From Ardenticatenaceae bacterium (lineage in GTDB: Bacteria > Chloroflexota > Anaerolineae > Promineifilales > Promineifilaceae), in the NCBI GenBank assembly GCA_030065875.1, contig JASJCR010000026.1, forward strand, positions 1 through 49,629: 49,629 bases of DNA, written 5' to 3'. Numbering within the stretch: position 1 is the stretch's first letter; the number at the start of each line of letters is the position of its first letter. Made by a program: the position numbers and the translations under genes. Of this stretch, positions 36,093 through 45,478 are shown piece by piece. The notes beneath the pieces are model-generated. The model saw only the letters and a list, made by a program, of their open reading frames with translations, had not been told where the DNA came from and ran no database searches.

Positions 36093-36746
36093 TCAATCCA
36101 GAATGACCCGGCCGTTTGGCGTATTTAAAGTGGCAATTAGCTGCGCGGTTTCCCCTTTTTCCACCGGCAAATGAACGCCTAAGGCGGCCGCCATATCAGA
36201 AACGATCTGCGGATCAGGATGTACACCGCGCACGTCAACCAGCTGACACCCTTGAGGACTGGTCTCGGCCGGATGAGGGGCCTCGCCCCAATCGATCAAA
36301 AATGGAATAAGCCACTCCCCCGCAGGATCATCCCCACGAATCGCCTCCGGCTGGCGTGTGAGCCGCCATTTCATGTGCAGCCCATCACTGCGGGAACGCG
36401 CGCTGTCAAAAATATCGCCAGGATCATAACCGGCCGTCCTGGACCGAGCAGCAGCCGCTTCAATATCTTTCGTTCCCACCGCCCAGGTCGCCAATTTGGG
36501 CTCCCTCAGCCGATCAAGAGCAAATGACCGGGCGGATGGCGGGTCAGGCTGATTTGGGTCCGGGGCGATAATCTCCAAATAGACCTTTTCTCCTAAAGAT
36601 AACAGCGCATTGTGGCTCCCGCGTCCGGGGTGTTGGCCACCAAAAATCGGCCGGACGCCGGTCAATTGTTCAAAATAGTCGATCGCTTCGTCTAAATTAT
36701 GAACGGCATAAACAATATGATCGGGTTTTAAGAGAGAATTTTTCAT
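36093..36746 (-). CDS. VOC-superfamily (glyoxalase-like) protein
   Basis: The 217-residue protein belongs to the Glyoxalase_3-like branch: DHIVYAVHNLDEAIDYFEQ at the start, GGQHPGRGSHNALLSLGEKVYLEII, and a second half with PFLIDWG and HPAETSPQG. Family members are metal-dependent or metal-lost lyases, isomerases and dioxygenase relatives; activity here is unknown. Its ATG overlaps the stop of the FAD oxidoreductase gene by four bases, so the two are translationally coupled and may act on the same substrate. Confidence 0.85.
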   Translation of the reverse strand: MKNSLLKPDHIVYAVHNLDEAIDYFEQLTGVRPIFGGQHPGRGSHNALLSLGEKVYLEIIAPDPNQPDPPSARSFALDRLREPKLATWAVGTKDIEAAAARSRTAGYDPGDIFDSARSRSDGLHMKWRLTRQPEAIRGDDPAGEWLIPFLIDWGEAPHPAETSPQGCQLVDVRGVHPDPQIVSDMAAALGVHLPVEKGETAQLIATLNTPNGRVILD

Positions 36747-38335
36747 TGTTTCATATCACCGATGATTTGCTGAGCCGCCAATTTGCCCGGCCCGCCGATA
36801 ACGCACCCTCCAGGATGGGTCCCGGAGCCGCATTGATAGTAACCGCGGATCGGGGTGCGATATTGATTCCAGCCAGGTGCCGGCCGGAAGAAGTACATTT
36901 GCGGGGCCAAGAATTCTCCGGCAAAAATATTCCCTTCGCTTAACCCAACGGTGCGTTCGATATCGAGCGGGGTAACCACCTCACGGTGCAGGACAAGATC
37001 ATTAAAATTTGGAAAAAACGATTCCAGCGTATTCTGGACCGTATCCCCCAGGTTTTCCCGTTCACTGTCCCAATCGCTGTCTTTGAGTTCATAAGGGCAG
37101 TATTGCACAAAACAGGACAAGACGTGCTTGCCTGGTGGGGTCATGTCTGGGTCCAGCGTCGATTGAATACAAGCATCAATATACGGCCGCTTGCTAAACG
37201 ACCCGTATTTTGCATCGTCAAACGCGCGTTCAATGTAATCAATTGACGGTCCGATATTAATGAAGCCACGATATAAGTCAAAGCGGCCGGGCAGCGCCGG
37301 ATATTCCGGCAGGCCATCGAGCGCAAAGTTTACCTTGGCGGATACCCCCTGAAATTTATATTTGCTAATATCCTCAACCAGGTCTGTTGGTAATTCCCGG
37401 GGATCGACCAGCTGCAAAAATGTGCGTCGTGGGTCCAGGGCACTGACGATGACATCGGCGTAGACTTCATCGCCATTTTCCAAGGCAACCCCAATTGCTT
37501 CTCCATTTTTACTGATTACGGATGAAACCCCGGCGTTGAGTCGGATGTCAGCCCCAAACGATTGAGCCGCACGGGCCAACACCTGGGTAAACCCACCGTT
37601 TCCTCCTTTGTGAAACCCCCATTCCCCAAACGCTCCGTCAACCTCACCCATTTTGTGAAATAAAAGCACCAAGCCAGATCCTTGGGAACGAGGACCAACT
37701 TTGCTGCCTATGATGCTGCTTGAGGAGAACAACCCCTTGACAATATCCGATTCAAAATAATCATCGAGAATCTCAGCTGCGCTGCCGGTCAAGAAACGCA
37801 CCAGCATATGCAGCGTTTTGGGATCCAGGTGGCGCATATGCCGGCCGAGATCGGCCAGGCGGGCCAATTCATCAGGCTCTTGGCTAAAAAGATTTGGGGG
37901 AATCTGGTCAAAGAGCGGTTTTACCGCATGACATACCTTGTTTAGCATCGTGGTGTAATCATCATACGCCTCGGCATCCGCTTTTGAGTGGCGGGCAATC
38001 TCGTGATAGTTGGCGTAATGATCGCTGCCCAAAAAAAGGTAGTCGCCGTTTTCCATAGGGGCGAGTGTCGTGGGCATGTTCAATACCAGCAGGCCGTTTT
38101 TGACCAGTTCAAGCTCCTGTACGATGTCCGGCCGGATCAAACTCAGCGCGTACGAAAACGTTGTAAAATGATATCCGGGATAGAGCTCTTCGGTGATGGC
38201 AGCCCCACCAACCAGATGCCGTTTTTCCAATATCAACGTTTTTAAGCCGGATTTGGCCAGATAAGCCCCGTTGACCAATCCGTTATGGCCTCCCCCAATG
38301 ACGATAGCGTCGTATTTTGTCTGTGCTTGGGACAT
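36743..38335 (-). CDS. FAD-dependent oxidoreductase of the phytoene desaturase/PYROXD2-like family
   Basis: The 530-residue protein opens with the FAD-binding motif DAIVIGGGHNGLVNGAYLAKSG and LEKRHLVGGAA, continues with FLTGSAAEILDDYFES, EWGFHKGGNGGFTQVLARAA and FGADIRLNAGVSSV, and ends with GYYQCGSGTHPGGCVIGGPGK. This is the COG1233 family, containing carotenoid desaturases and many uncharacterised dehydrogenases such as PYROXD2; no other carotenoid gene is here, so a carotenoid role is not supported. GGGAAGG lies four bases before the ATG. It is coupled to the VOC gene. Confidence 0.88.
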   Translation of the reverse strand: MSQAQTKYDAIVIGGGHNGLVNGAYLAKSGLKTLILEKRHLVGGAAITEELYPGYHFTTFSYALSLIRPDIVQELELVKNGLLVLNMPTTLAPMENGDYLFLGSDHYANYHEIARHSKADAEAYDDYTTMLNKVCHAVKPLFDQIPPNLFSQEPDELARLADLGRHMRHLDPKTLHMLVRFLTGSAAEILDDYFESDIVKGLFSSSSIIGSKVGPRSQGSGLVLLFHKMGEVDGAFGEWGFHKGGNGGFTQVLARAAQSFGADIRLNAGVSSVISKNGEAIGVALENGDEVYADVIVSALDPRRTFLQLVDPRELPTDLVEDISKYKFQGVSAKVNFALDGLPEYPALPGRFDLYRGFINIGPSIDYIERAFDDAKYGSFSKRPYIDACIQSTLDPDMTPPGKHVLSCFVQYCPYELKDSDWDSERENLGDTVQNTLESFFPNFNDLVLHREVVTPLDIERTVGLSEGNIFAGEFLAPQMYFFRPAPGWNQYRTPIRGYYQCGSGTHPGGCVIGGPGKLAAQQIIGDMKQ

Positions 38336-38357
38336 GAAACCTTCCCTATTTTAACAG

Positions 38358-38547
38358 TTGTGTTGACATTTGGGATATTTCTCCACCCCCGCATTAAAAT
38401 GCGAGGCTAAAGAGCCTGACCTGATGGGTAACCAACTCTTTAGCCGTCGGTTTTAATCGGCGGGTATCGATTTAAATCGACGGGTAAAGAAAATATCGCA
38501 TAATTGAGGATCGATCATCATATAGAATTAATTGTCAACGGAACCTA
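38358..38547. mobile_element. MITE-like element, copy 2 (inverted)
   Basis: The complement of this stretch matches copy 1 at 34313-34486 over nearly its full length, including the ends GTTGACATTTGGG (38362-38374) and TTGTCAACGGAACC (38532-38545) and the GGCTAAAGA/TCTTTAGCC stem. It has one extra hairpin, GTCGATTTAAATCGA, next to GCCGATTAAAACCGAC. No protein is encoded. With copy 1 it brackets the four genes 34668-38335 in inverted orientation. Confidence 0.68.
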
Positions 38548-38605
38548 ATCTCTGTTTCAATTCTTTAGATTTTCAGGTTCATTAATCAATTATGAAATAG
38601 AACAC

Positions 38606-39805
38606 TTAAGCTGTCTTGCGAGCCGGATTATAAAAGGGCATTTTGACGACCTTCGCCGCTACCGTCAGCGGCCGATTGTTAACGACCAGCTCAAGCTGTA
38701 ACGGTGAACCCGATTTTGCGTGATAGGGGGCCACTTTGGCCAAACCGACGTGCTTTTTCAAAACCGAAGAAAACATAAAGCTCGTCGTATGCCCTACCCA
38801 GTTGTGTTCCCCGTCATATAAAGCCATCGCCTCTTCGATCGGCGTATGATCTTTGGGGGCGATCAAACCCAAACCGTTGTACAAATTTTCATATCGCTGC
38901 CAATCAACTTCTATCCCGACCAAATGCCAGCGTGAACTTCTGCTGACCAGCTCATTTTCGATCGCCCGCCGGCCAATAAACGGCCGGGAATCCTCCTGTA
39001 AACCGCGAAACATCCAGGAAAAACCAAGTTCAATGGGGCTAGAACGCTGTTCATCAACCCAGGCGTGGCGGGCCGTGTGATATTCGACGTCAATTAAAAT
39101 CAAACCGGCATCGATACGAGCCATATGCAGCACCTTTTGACCAAATGGCGTGATGTTGTAGCCCGAACCGGCTTCCATTAATGCATCCCACACCGCAAGA
39201 GCATCATCCTTGTTAACCCAAATTTCGTACCCCAAGTCTCCGGTATACCCGGTCCGGGAAAGCACCACATTTTTCTGGGCGATTTGGGTAGACGAAAGCT
39301 CAAAATACGCCAGCTTTTCGGCATCTGGAGTGAGCTGTTTTAAAATATTTCGCGAATGAGGCCCTTGCAAAGCAAGCAGACCGTATTCTTCAGAGATATC
39401 AGAAATTGTGACCTCGTACGGGTGGCTCAAATTTTGAAAATAACGCAGATTCGGTTCAGCGGCCGTTAGCCAATATTCGTCATCATCAACGTGTAAAACT
39501 ACCCCGTCCTCCAAAATCCACCCGTGATCATCACACCAAATTGTGTATTGGGCCCGGCCGACCGGGCACTGCCCAATATCGCGAGCCAAAACTCCTCTCA
39601 AGAAATCGGCTGCGTCCGCGCCTTTGATTTGATATTTAAACAAAGGGGAAGAATCAAACAGTCCGGCGCTGTTGCGGACCGAATAATATTCATACAGTTC
39701 AGAATATTGATATTTCTGGGCCACAAGATAGCCCGCCCAATGCTCCCACAGCATGGTTTCATTTAGAGGGCCGGTACGAGCGAAGAAGGGGGTTTTTTTT
39801 ACCAT
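38606..39805 (-). CDS. GcvT/aminomethyltransferase-family protein
   Basis: The 399-residue protein has the folate-binding GcvT fold: NSAGLFDSSPLFKYQIKGADA, YGLLALQGPHSR, SRTGYTGDLGYEIWV and the C-terminal barrel PFIGRRAI...VGHTTSFMFSSVLKKHVGLA. Beyond the glycine cleavage T-protein this family contains tetrahydrofolate-dependent demethylases (DmdA, LigM, sarcosine-type). No gcvH or gcvP is nearby, so a demethylase of a methyl ether, amine or sulfonium compound is more likely. AGGAG lies seven bases before the ATG. It is close to the aromatic catabolic cluster, which would suit a methoxy-aromatic substrate, but that is inference. Confidence 0.85.
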   Translation of the reverse strand: MVKKTPFFARTGPLNETMLWEHWAGYLVAQKYQYSELYEYYSVRNSAGLFDSSPLFKYQIKGADAADFLRGVLARDIGQCPVGRAQYTIWCDDHGWILEDGVVLHVDDDEYWLTAAEPNLRYFQNLSHPYEVTISDISEEYGLLALQGPHSRNILKQLTPDAEKLAYFELSSTQIAQKNVVLSRTGYTGDLGYEIWVNKDDALAVWDALMEAGSGYNITPFGQKVLHMARIDAGLILIDVEYHTARHAWVDEQRSSPIELGFSWMFRGLQEDSRPFIGRRAIENELVSRSSRWHLVGIEVDWQRYENLYNGLGLIAPKDHTPIEEAMALYDGEHNWVGHTTSFMFSSVLKKHVGLAKVAPYHAKSGSPLQLELVVNNRPLTVAAKVVKMPFYNPARKTA

Positions 39806-39910
39806 ACACGGTCTCCTGTACCAATCGGTATGCTGCTACTGTATCAAAAAAAATAAATTTAGAAAGTGATTTTGAAAATCTGCAGGGGAGGGTCTGGCCC
39901 CGGGAGGAGG

Positions 39911-42097
39911 TCAGTTTTTTTGGATCACATGGCCCTTGATGACGTTTACAATCACCTGGGAGAACATGTTGGCTTTTACCGGTTTATGAATTATTCCATC
40001 CATCCCGGCCGCTAAGCTCCTGGCTCGATCTTCAGTCGAGACCGAAGCGGTGATGGCATATATTTTGGGCGGGCTACCGTGAGCTTGATTAGATTTAATT
40101 TTAAGCGTGGCCTCTACCCCATCCATTTCAGGCATATGGATATCCATGAAAATAAGATCGTACGCTTTATTTGAAGCCATTTCAACCGCCTCAAGCCCAT
40201 TGGTGGCTATATCTGGTACGTACCCGATACTTTTTAGGAGGGTGACGGTCACTCTTTGGTTTACTCGATTATCTTCCACCAGCAAAATTTCAAGCGGATG
40301 GTCTTCCCCCAAGACAACAAGGGGGTCGATTTTCGGTCGGTTGAGCCTGCTCTGCGAAAACGCATCAGAAAATTGCGGGTCCGAAACCCCATTCTTAACC
40401 TGAATCGTGAAATAAAATTTTGATCCAATATCGGAAGCGCTTTCAACCCACATCCGGCCGTTCATCAATTCAGCCAGCCGCTGGCTGATCACCAACCCCA
40501 AACCGGTTCCACCATATTTTCGGGTTGTAGAACCATCCACCTGAGAGAACGCGTCAAACAATCGAGGGATCTTATCAGGTGGAATGCCGATGCCGGTGTC
40601 TTCAACCACAAAAAACAGCTCAATTTGATCATCATCCAGAAATTTAAAATCGACATCAATTGAGACCCGGCCTTGATGGGTAAACTTGATCCCATTTGAC
40701 AATAGATTAATCAAAATTTGTCGGAGACGGGTTTCATCACCAATTAATATCGGCGGCATATCCGGCCGGATATGATAATTCATCAGCAGCCCTTTTTGCA
40801 GCGCGGTTTGTTTCACCACATCGACGGCCGTCTGTAAACAATCGTGCAGAACAAATGGATACGATTCAATTTCAACCCGATTGGCCTCAATTTTTGAGTA
40901 ATCAAGGATATCGTTGATAATGACCAGCAGAGCTTCACCGCTTTTGTGGATCGTTCGCACAAATTCTCGCTGTTGACTATCAAGAGGCGTGCCCATTAAC
41001 AAATCGGTCATCCCGATTACCCCATTCATTGGCGTGCGAATCTCATGACTCATCGTCGCCAGGAACTCCGATTTGGTTCGGGCCATATTTTCAGCTTCTT
41101 CCTTGGCTTTGATCAAGGCCCGCTCTGCTTCCTTCCTCTGAGTGATATCATACGCCACGCAGACAATAAATTCCTGATCCTCATGATCGGTCATCGGCGA
41201 TGCGGTCATCATCACCTCAATCGTTGATCCATCACTTTTAATTAAGCTCGTCTCCGTCTGACTGGGGGCTAACAATTTCTGGCCATCGAGCACACCCGTC
41301 ACCCACTGTGGCGCCTGATTTGTGGGGAATAATGAACGGAGAGAAATTGTCTTTAAGTCGTCTTCTGAATAACCTAAAACGATATTAACCGCTTGATTGG
41401 TTGTTTCCAGGGTTAATTTCTGGTTGACCACAAACAAGAAATCTTCCATTGCGTGGATAATGCTGTCGACATACTCTTTTGAATAGGTTGTCTGCTGCAG
41501 CTGATAAAGCGCTTGATTTAAATCGGCTGCCTTTTGATTGAGGTTTGAAATGGCCGACCCCACCAATACCCCCACCAGTAAATAAGTTGTCCCAATAATG
41601 AGGTGATACTCAAAACTACCAAGAGTGGTATCGACAATCGGCAGCTGGCCCGACCTTTCCAATAAATAAAAGGCGGCCAGGGCTGCAACCGACAGTGTAC
41701 TATAGATGGCTAACCCTCGAATACCGAGCAGAATACCAGCTAAGCAGATCAGAATAAAAAAGATCGTGATGTTGACGCTGCGGATACCGTTATAGAAGTA
41801 GGCGTTTATGATCCCTACCATAAACAAAGTGGAACATAGCAAATTGCCGACAAATACCGTTTGGCGACGCTTGACTTCACCTAAGAGGAGGAATACAACC
41901 AGGAAAGCAAATCCAACCAGACCAATAGTAGACAAGCGATCAGTCCAGGATTCAGCATTAAATAAGAATATTAGTCCAATCAAGCCGGTAGCTAGATTGG
42001 TAACCATGAGCAATTGCCACGTCAGAAGCAAGACGCGATCATCAGGACGTGAGGCATTGACAGGTCGGTTATAGCGATCAAATAATTTTAATAACAT
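39911..42097 (-). CDS. Membrane hybrid histidine kinase (PAS, HisKA, HATPase, receiver)
   Basis: The 728-residue sensor has about six membrane helices (about 25-185), a PAS domain (about 205-320), then the dimerisation/phospho-acceptor box [23 protein letters not shown] (His within SHEIRTP), ATP-binding boxes ([40 protein letters not shown]) and a receiver with [10 protein letters not shown] and the phospho-acceptor Asp in [14 protein letters not shown]. An output domain is absent. The ATG at 42097 is chosen because the frame's earlier codon is TTG and TTAGG is nearer to the ATG. No cognate regulator is adjacent; the signal is unknown. Confidence 0.92.
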   Translation of the reverse strand: MLLKLFDRYNRPVNASRPDDRVLLLTWQLLMVTNLATGLIGLIFLFNAESWTDRLSTIGLVGFAFLVVFLLLGEVKRRQTVFVGNLLCSTLFMVGIINAYFYNGIRSVNITIFFILICLAGILLGIRGLAIYSTLSVAALAAFYLLERSGQLPIVDTTLGSFEYHLIIGTTYLLVGVLVGSAISNLNQKAADLNQALYQLQQTTYSKEYVDSIIHAMEDFLFVVNQKLTLETTNQAVNIVLGYSEDDLKTISLRSLFPTNQAPQWVTGVLDGQKLLAPSQTETSLIKSDGSTIEVMMTASPMTDHEDQEFIVCVAYDITQRKEAERALIKAKEEAENMARTKSEFLATMSHEIRTPMNGVIGMTDLLMGTPLDSQQREFVRTIHKSGEALLVIINDILDYSKIEANRVEIESYPFVLHDCLQTAVDVVKQTALQKGLLMNYHIRPDMPPILIGDETRLRQILINLLSNGIKFTHQGRVSIDVDFKFLDDDQIELFFVVEDTGIGIPPDKIPRLFDAFSQVDGSTTRKYGGTGLGLVISQRLAELMNGRMWVESASDIGSKFYFTIQVKNGVSDPQFSDAFSQSRLNRPKIDPLVVLGEDHPLEILLVEDNRVNQRVTVTLLKSIGYVPDIATNGLEAVEMASNKAYDLIFMDIHMPEMDGVEATLKIKSNQAHGSPPKIYAITASVSTEDRARSLAAGMDGIIHKPVKANMFSQVIVNVIKGHVIQKN

Positions 42098-42363
42098 TAT
42101 TTGCAACCTAACCGCGAACAGCTGGGTTTCCCGTTTGTAATATTACACAACAATAGGCCAAATTTTGAAAAATGTCCATAGACCCGTTTAACTAAACAGA
42201 AAAATTCCCCCCAATCTATCTTACCCTATTGGTTCATTCACTAACATAGCCAAATATAGCTAAACCGTATCGTAAATTAAGCAATTTGCCACACAGATTT
42301 TCCGCAGAATTCACGACGGTGATCAATAAATTTTTGATAAATGGCACCCTAAAATCAGTTTGA

Positions 42364-43356
42364 TTACTCTGGCGCAATAATCGGCTGGCTCGCCAGGTCC
42401 GAATTAGACAAAGTCACCCCATCAAATAACGATCCCAACTCAAACCAAGATCGAGGAGCCGCCTGACCCCACAGCGTTTGCCGCTGCGGATCGCGCAAAT
42501 CCCATAAACGAGGGGGCAAATCCGGATCGACAGTAAGATAATCGGCCGCAAACAACTCGGTGCGATGACCATCTCGATCTCGTATATATAAGAAGAAGGC
42601 GTTGGAAATGCCGTGACGGCCGGGGCCGCGCTCAAACGCTTCCATATGTCCGGAAGTCGCCAGTAAATCGCAGAAGTTCAAAATATCGCTGACGGCCGGG
42701 ACCCACACGCCAATATGATGGAGTCGAGGACCTTTACCGTTGGTAAAAGCGATGTCGTGTACCCCTCCTTTGCGATGCATCCAAACCGCCCATAAATTGC
42801 TGTTTGCTTCGTTAATATCCTCAACCGTTGCTTCCGTCACCTGAAACCCCAACTCTCCCCCGTAAAAGGCAGCGGCCGCATTGACGTCGTGATGAAAAAG
42901 GTTCAGATGATCGATCCGCTGAATGCGCCCCCCATGATAAAGGGGATACTGCTGCAAAATATCCTCTACAAAATTCATCTCATAATAAAATTCGAGCGGA
43001 ACCCCAAATGGATCGCGAGTGTGTAGTGTTCGTCCCTGAGCCAGACGGGTTGCCCAGGCTGTGGGGAGCCCCTTACCGGCAAAAAACGCTTCCGCTTTAT
43101 CTAAATCTTCCTCTGAACGCACCTTAAACGCCAGGCGGTTCACCTGCGGCCGATCATTTTTACTCAAAATCAGCGAGTGATGGTGACGCTCCTCCATCCC
43201 GCGACAGTATAGGGATTCGGCCGTTTCTTCTTCGATATGATACCCTAACAAATCCCCATAAAATTCTCGGGCATACCCGAGGTCAGTCACTCCCAAATCG
43301 ACATATCCCACTCGAATAATATCAAAAGGTGGGTGTAAATTATGTTTAAGCATCAT
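42364..43356 (-). CDS. hpaD: Homoprotocatechuate (3,4-dihydroxyphenylacetate) 2,3-dioxygenase
   Basis: The 330-residue two-module type I extradiol dioxygenase opens the catechol ring of homoprotocatechuate next to the hydroxyls. Metal ligands are visible: His150 (RIDHLNLF), His214 (RLHHIGVW) and Glu267 (DGHRTELF), with the acid-base His200 in GGVHDIAF, matching the Brevibacterium enzyme's H155, H214, E267 and H200. The ERGPGRHGISNAFFLYIRD block is typical. It follows the dehydrogenase gene by six bases. The second Met (43353) is better spaced from AGGAGG than the first. Confidence 0.92.
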   Translation of the reverse strand: MMLKHNLHPPFDIIRVGYVDLGVTDLGYAREFYGDLLGYHIEEETAESLYCRGMEERHHHSLILSKNDRPQVNRLAFKVRSEEDLDKAEAFFAGKGLPTAWATRLAQGRTLHTRDPFGVPLEFYYEMNFVEDILQQYPLYHGGRIQRIDHLNLFHHDVNAAAAFYGGELGFQVTEATVEDINEANSNLWAVWMHRKGGVHDIAFTNGKGPRLHHIGVWVPAVSDILNFCDLLATSGHMEAFERGPGRHGISNAFFLYIRDRDGHRTELFAADYLTVDPDLPPRLWDLRDPQRQTLWGQAAPRSWFELGSLFDGVTLSNSDLASQPIIAPE

Positions 43357-43362
43357 ACCCTC

Positions 43363-44886
43363 CTATGATGCGCCCAGACGGGAAATCGGATGATCTCCCA
43401 GAGCGATGCTGATATTTTTTGTTTCCATATAAAAATCAAAGGAGTAGTCTCCCCCGTCACGACCAATTCCGGATGATTTTACCCCGCCAAACGGCGTGGG
43501 CAGATGCCGCACGTTTTGACTGTTGACCCACACCATTCCCGCTTCAACCTCATGCGCCATCTTTAAGGCACGGGCCACGTCCCTGGTCCAAATATAGGCG
43601 GTTAACCCGTATTTGACGCCGTTGGCAATTTTTAGCGCTTCTTCTTCACCCTCAAAGGGGATGGCGATCAGGTAGGGGCCAAAAATCTCTTCCTGAGCGA
43701 TCCGCATCTCGGCGGTGGCCTGGGTTACAAATGTCGGCCGGATATAGTTGCCGCTCTCCAACCCGGCCGGCTGCCCCCCGCCAAACGCTTTAACGGCGCC
43801 CTCTTCCTCAGCCAGGTCCACATAGCTTTGAACCTTAGCCAGGTGACCGGGGTCGATGAGCGGTCCAACCTCGGTAGCGGGATCAAGCGGATGGCCCACT
43901 CTAATTTTTTCGACCCTTGCCGCCAGTTTTTCGACAAATTCATCATAGATCGGTTCTTCAACCAGCAGCCGGCTGGAAGAAGTGCACCGTTCGCCGTTCA
44001 GACTGTATTTCATAAAGATAGCCGCATCCAGCGCCCGGTCGAGATCAGCATCGGCAAAAACGATGACCGGATTTTTGCCGCCCAGCTCAAAATGAACTCG
44101 TTTAAGCGTCGGCGCACCCTGCTGCATAATCAGCGAACCGGTAACCGTTTCGCCGACAAAGGCGATTGCCTTGATGTGCGGGTGCTCGGTCAGCGCTTTG
44201 CCGGCCGTCTCTCCAAACCCGTTGACCAGATTGAGCACTCCCGGCGGCAGCCCCGCCGCCAGCCCCAGCTCGCTCAGGATTTGGGCCGTCACCGGTGACA
44301 GCTCGGCCGGTTTGTGCACCACCGTACAGCCGGCCGCCAGCGCCGGAGCGATTTTCCAGGTGCTGAGCATAAACGGGGTGTTCCAGGGCGTAATGACCCC
44401 CACCGGCCCAATCGGCTGCCGGATGGTGTAGTTGAGATGATCATCGGCCGGCAGCGACAGGCCGTCTCGGGCCCCCTCCACCCGATCGGCAAAAAAGCGA
44501 AAGTTGGCCGCCCCGCGCAGGGCCGCCTTGCTCATAAAGCGAATCGGCTGACCGGTATCGAGCGATTCAAGGAGTGATATACGCTCGGCGTTTTCCTCGA
44601 TTAGCTCGGCAAACCGGTAAAGAATATCCCGCCGGGTTTTGGCTTTGAGTGCCGCCCACGCCGGAAATGCTTCCCAGGCCGCCTGGGCTGCCCGGTCAAT
44701 ATCGGCCGCGTCTCCCTCAGCCACGCGGCAAATTAAGCTGTTGTCGATCGGGGATGACGTTGTAAACTCGGCCGCCCCATCCACCCATTCCCCGTTGATC
44801 AAATTTTTAACGCCCCGTTGGGCAACGGCCGCCCGATATTCCGCGGCCTTTTGCATGTTTTGCTCTACACTCGCTCCTGATGCCAT
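43363..44886 (-). CDS. hpaE: Aldehyde dehydrogenase, likely 5-carboxymethyl-2-hydroxymuconate semialdehyde dehydrogenase
   Basis: This NAD(P)-dependent dehydrogenase would oxidise the ring-cleavage product made by the adjacent dioxygenase. The 507-residue protein has NLINGEWVDGA, GVITPWNTPFML, HFELGGKNPVIV (catalytic Glu), SLNGERCTSSSRL (nucleophilic Cys) and TPFGGVKSSGIGRDGG. FELGGKNPVIVFADADLDRA with NGERCTSSSR is close to HpaE. ATG 44886, with GGAG about six bases upstream, is preferred to 44937. It is co-oriented and almost touching the dioxygenase gene. Confidence 0.9.
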   Translation of the reverse strand: MASGASVEQNMQKAAEYRAAVAQRGVKNLINGEWVDGAAEFTTSSPIDNSLICRVAEGDAADIDRAAQAAWEAFPAWAALKAKTRRDILYRFAELIEENAERISLLESLDTGQPIRFMSKAALRGAANFRFFADRVEGARDGLSLPADDHLNYTIRQPIGPVGVITPWNTPFMLSTWKIAPALAAGCTVVHKPAELSPVTAQILSELGLAAGLPPGVLNLVNGFGETAGKALTEHPHIKAIAFVGETVTGSLIMQQGAPTLKRVHFELGGKNPVIVFADADLDRALDAAIFMKYSLNGERCTSSSRLLVEEPIYDEFVEKLAARVEKIRVGHPLDPATEVGPLIDPGHLAKVQSYVDLAEEEGAVKAFGGGQPAGLESGNYIRPTFVTQATAEMRIAQEEIFGPYLIAIPFEGEEEALKIANGVKYGLTAYIWTRDVARALKMAHEVEAGMVWVNSQNVRHLPTPFGGVKSSGIGRDGGDYSFDFYMETKNISIALGDHPISRLGAS

Positions 44887-44966
44887 CACGTTCTCCGTTA
44901 ACTGTTCCCCGCTGAATTTTGAAAATTTACAAATCAATACGGATATAAACCATCTTCCAAAACAAG

Positions 44967-45060
44967 CCCGTCATCCTGGCCCCCGTCTTCACGGGGGTAA
45001 ACGACGGCGGGGATCCACCGGTGGCAAGCCAATAGATTGCCGCTTTCGCGGGAATGACAG
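44967..45060. repeat. Dispersed GTCATCCTGG..GGGAATGACAG repeat
   Basis: CCGTCATCCTGGCCCCCGTC... and ...GCTTTCGCGGGAATGACAG form inverted ends of a 94-base module, related in its GTCAT termini to the GTCATYCTGAGC family. It lies in a 541-base gap (44938-45478) that holds no gene and is filled with three repeat classes. Confidence 0.6.
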
Positions 45061-45107
45061 CGCTGTATCGGTGTTGTTTTGTTAAAACTCAAAATTCAGC
45101 GGCCATA

Positions 45108-45127
45108 AGACCAAAACGCGATCAATC
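45108..45127. repeat. AACGCGATCAATCGCGTT palindrome
   Basis: An 18-base near-perfect palindrome of the same type as 47-64, again followed within ~110 bases by a CCGCAGATT element. Confidence 0.6.
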
Positions 45128-45174
45128 GCGTTACCTAATTAAGTAGTCATCAAGAAGTTTTACGAAAAAAAATA

Positions 45175-45275
45175 TCCGCAGATTACGCAGATTTTCGCAG
45201 ATTAGAAAGAGAAATCTGTGAAAATCCGTGTTAATCCGTGGCTTTTTTTAACAATTCTTTTTGTAAACCACTTAA
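45175..45275. repeat. CCGCAGATT-type hairpin element, copy 4
   Basis: CCGCAGATTACGCAGATTTTC (from 45176) pairs with GAAATCTGTGAAAATCCGTG and ATCCGTGG, followed by seven T and then TTTTGTAAACCACTTAA (45259-45275), the exact complement of the flank of copy 1. It can act as a + strand terminator but no + strand gene precedes it. Confidence 0.7.
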
Positions 45276-45300
45276 CTCCACCACCTCTTCCAAACCACAT

Positions 45301-45447
45301 GTCATTCTGATCGGAGCGCAGCGGAGAGAAGAATCTCGCCAGGTCACACTAAATTGGCCTTTAATCTGTTACAGTGTTGTCCAATTTTAGCCATCTGCTC
45401 CTCAATGAACCTTGGCGGGATCCCTCGCTGACGCTCGGGATGACAGA
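45301..45447. repeat. GTCATYCTGAGC repeat pair, copy 3
   Basis: GTCATTCTGATCGGAGCGCA..GAATCTCGCCA (45301-45341) and TTGGCGGGATCCCTCGC..GGATGACAG (45412-45446) are inverted copies of the module, about 70 bases apart, between the catabolic genes hpaE and hpaG. Confidence 0.65.
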
Positions 45448-45478
45448 GTACCCTCGGGCGAAGAAAAGATTAATATAA

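Noticed and set aside
36743..38335. Carotenoid desaturase supplying retinal for the rhodopsin
   Set aside because: The COG1233 family is broad, no phytoene synthase, cyclase or blh gene is near, and the gene is coupled to a VOC protein instead.
38606..39805. Glycine cleavage T-protein
   Set aside because: No gcvH/gcvP partners are present; the family includes many demethylases.
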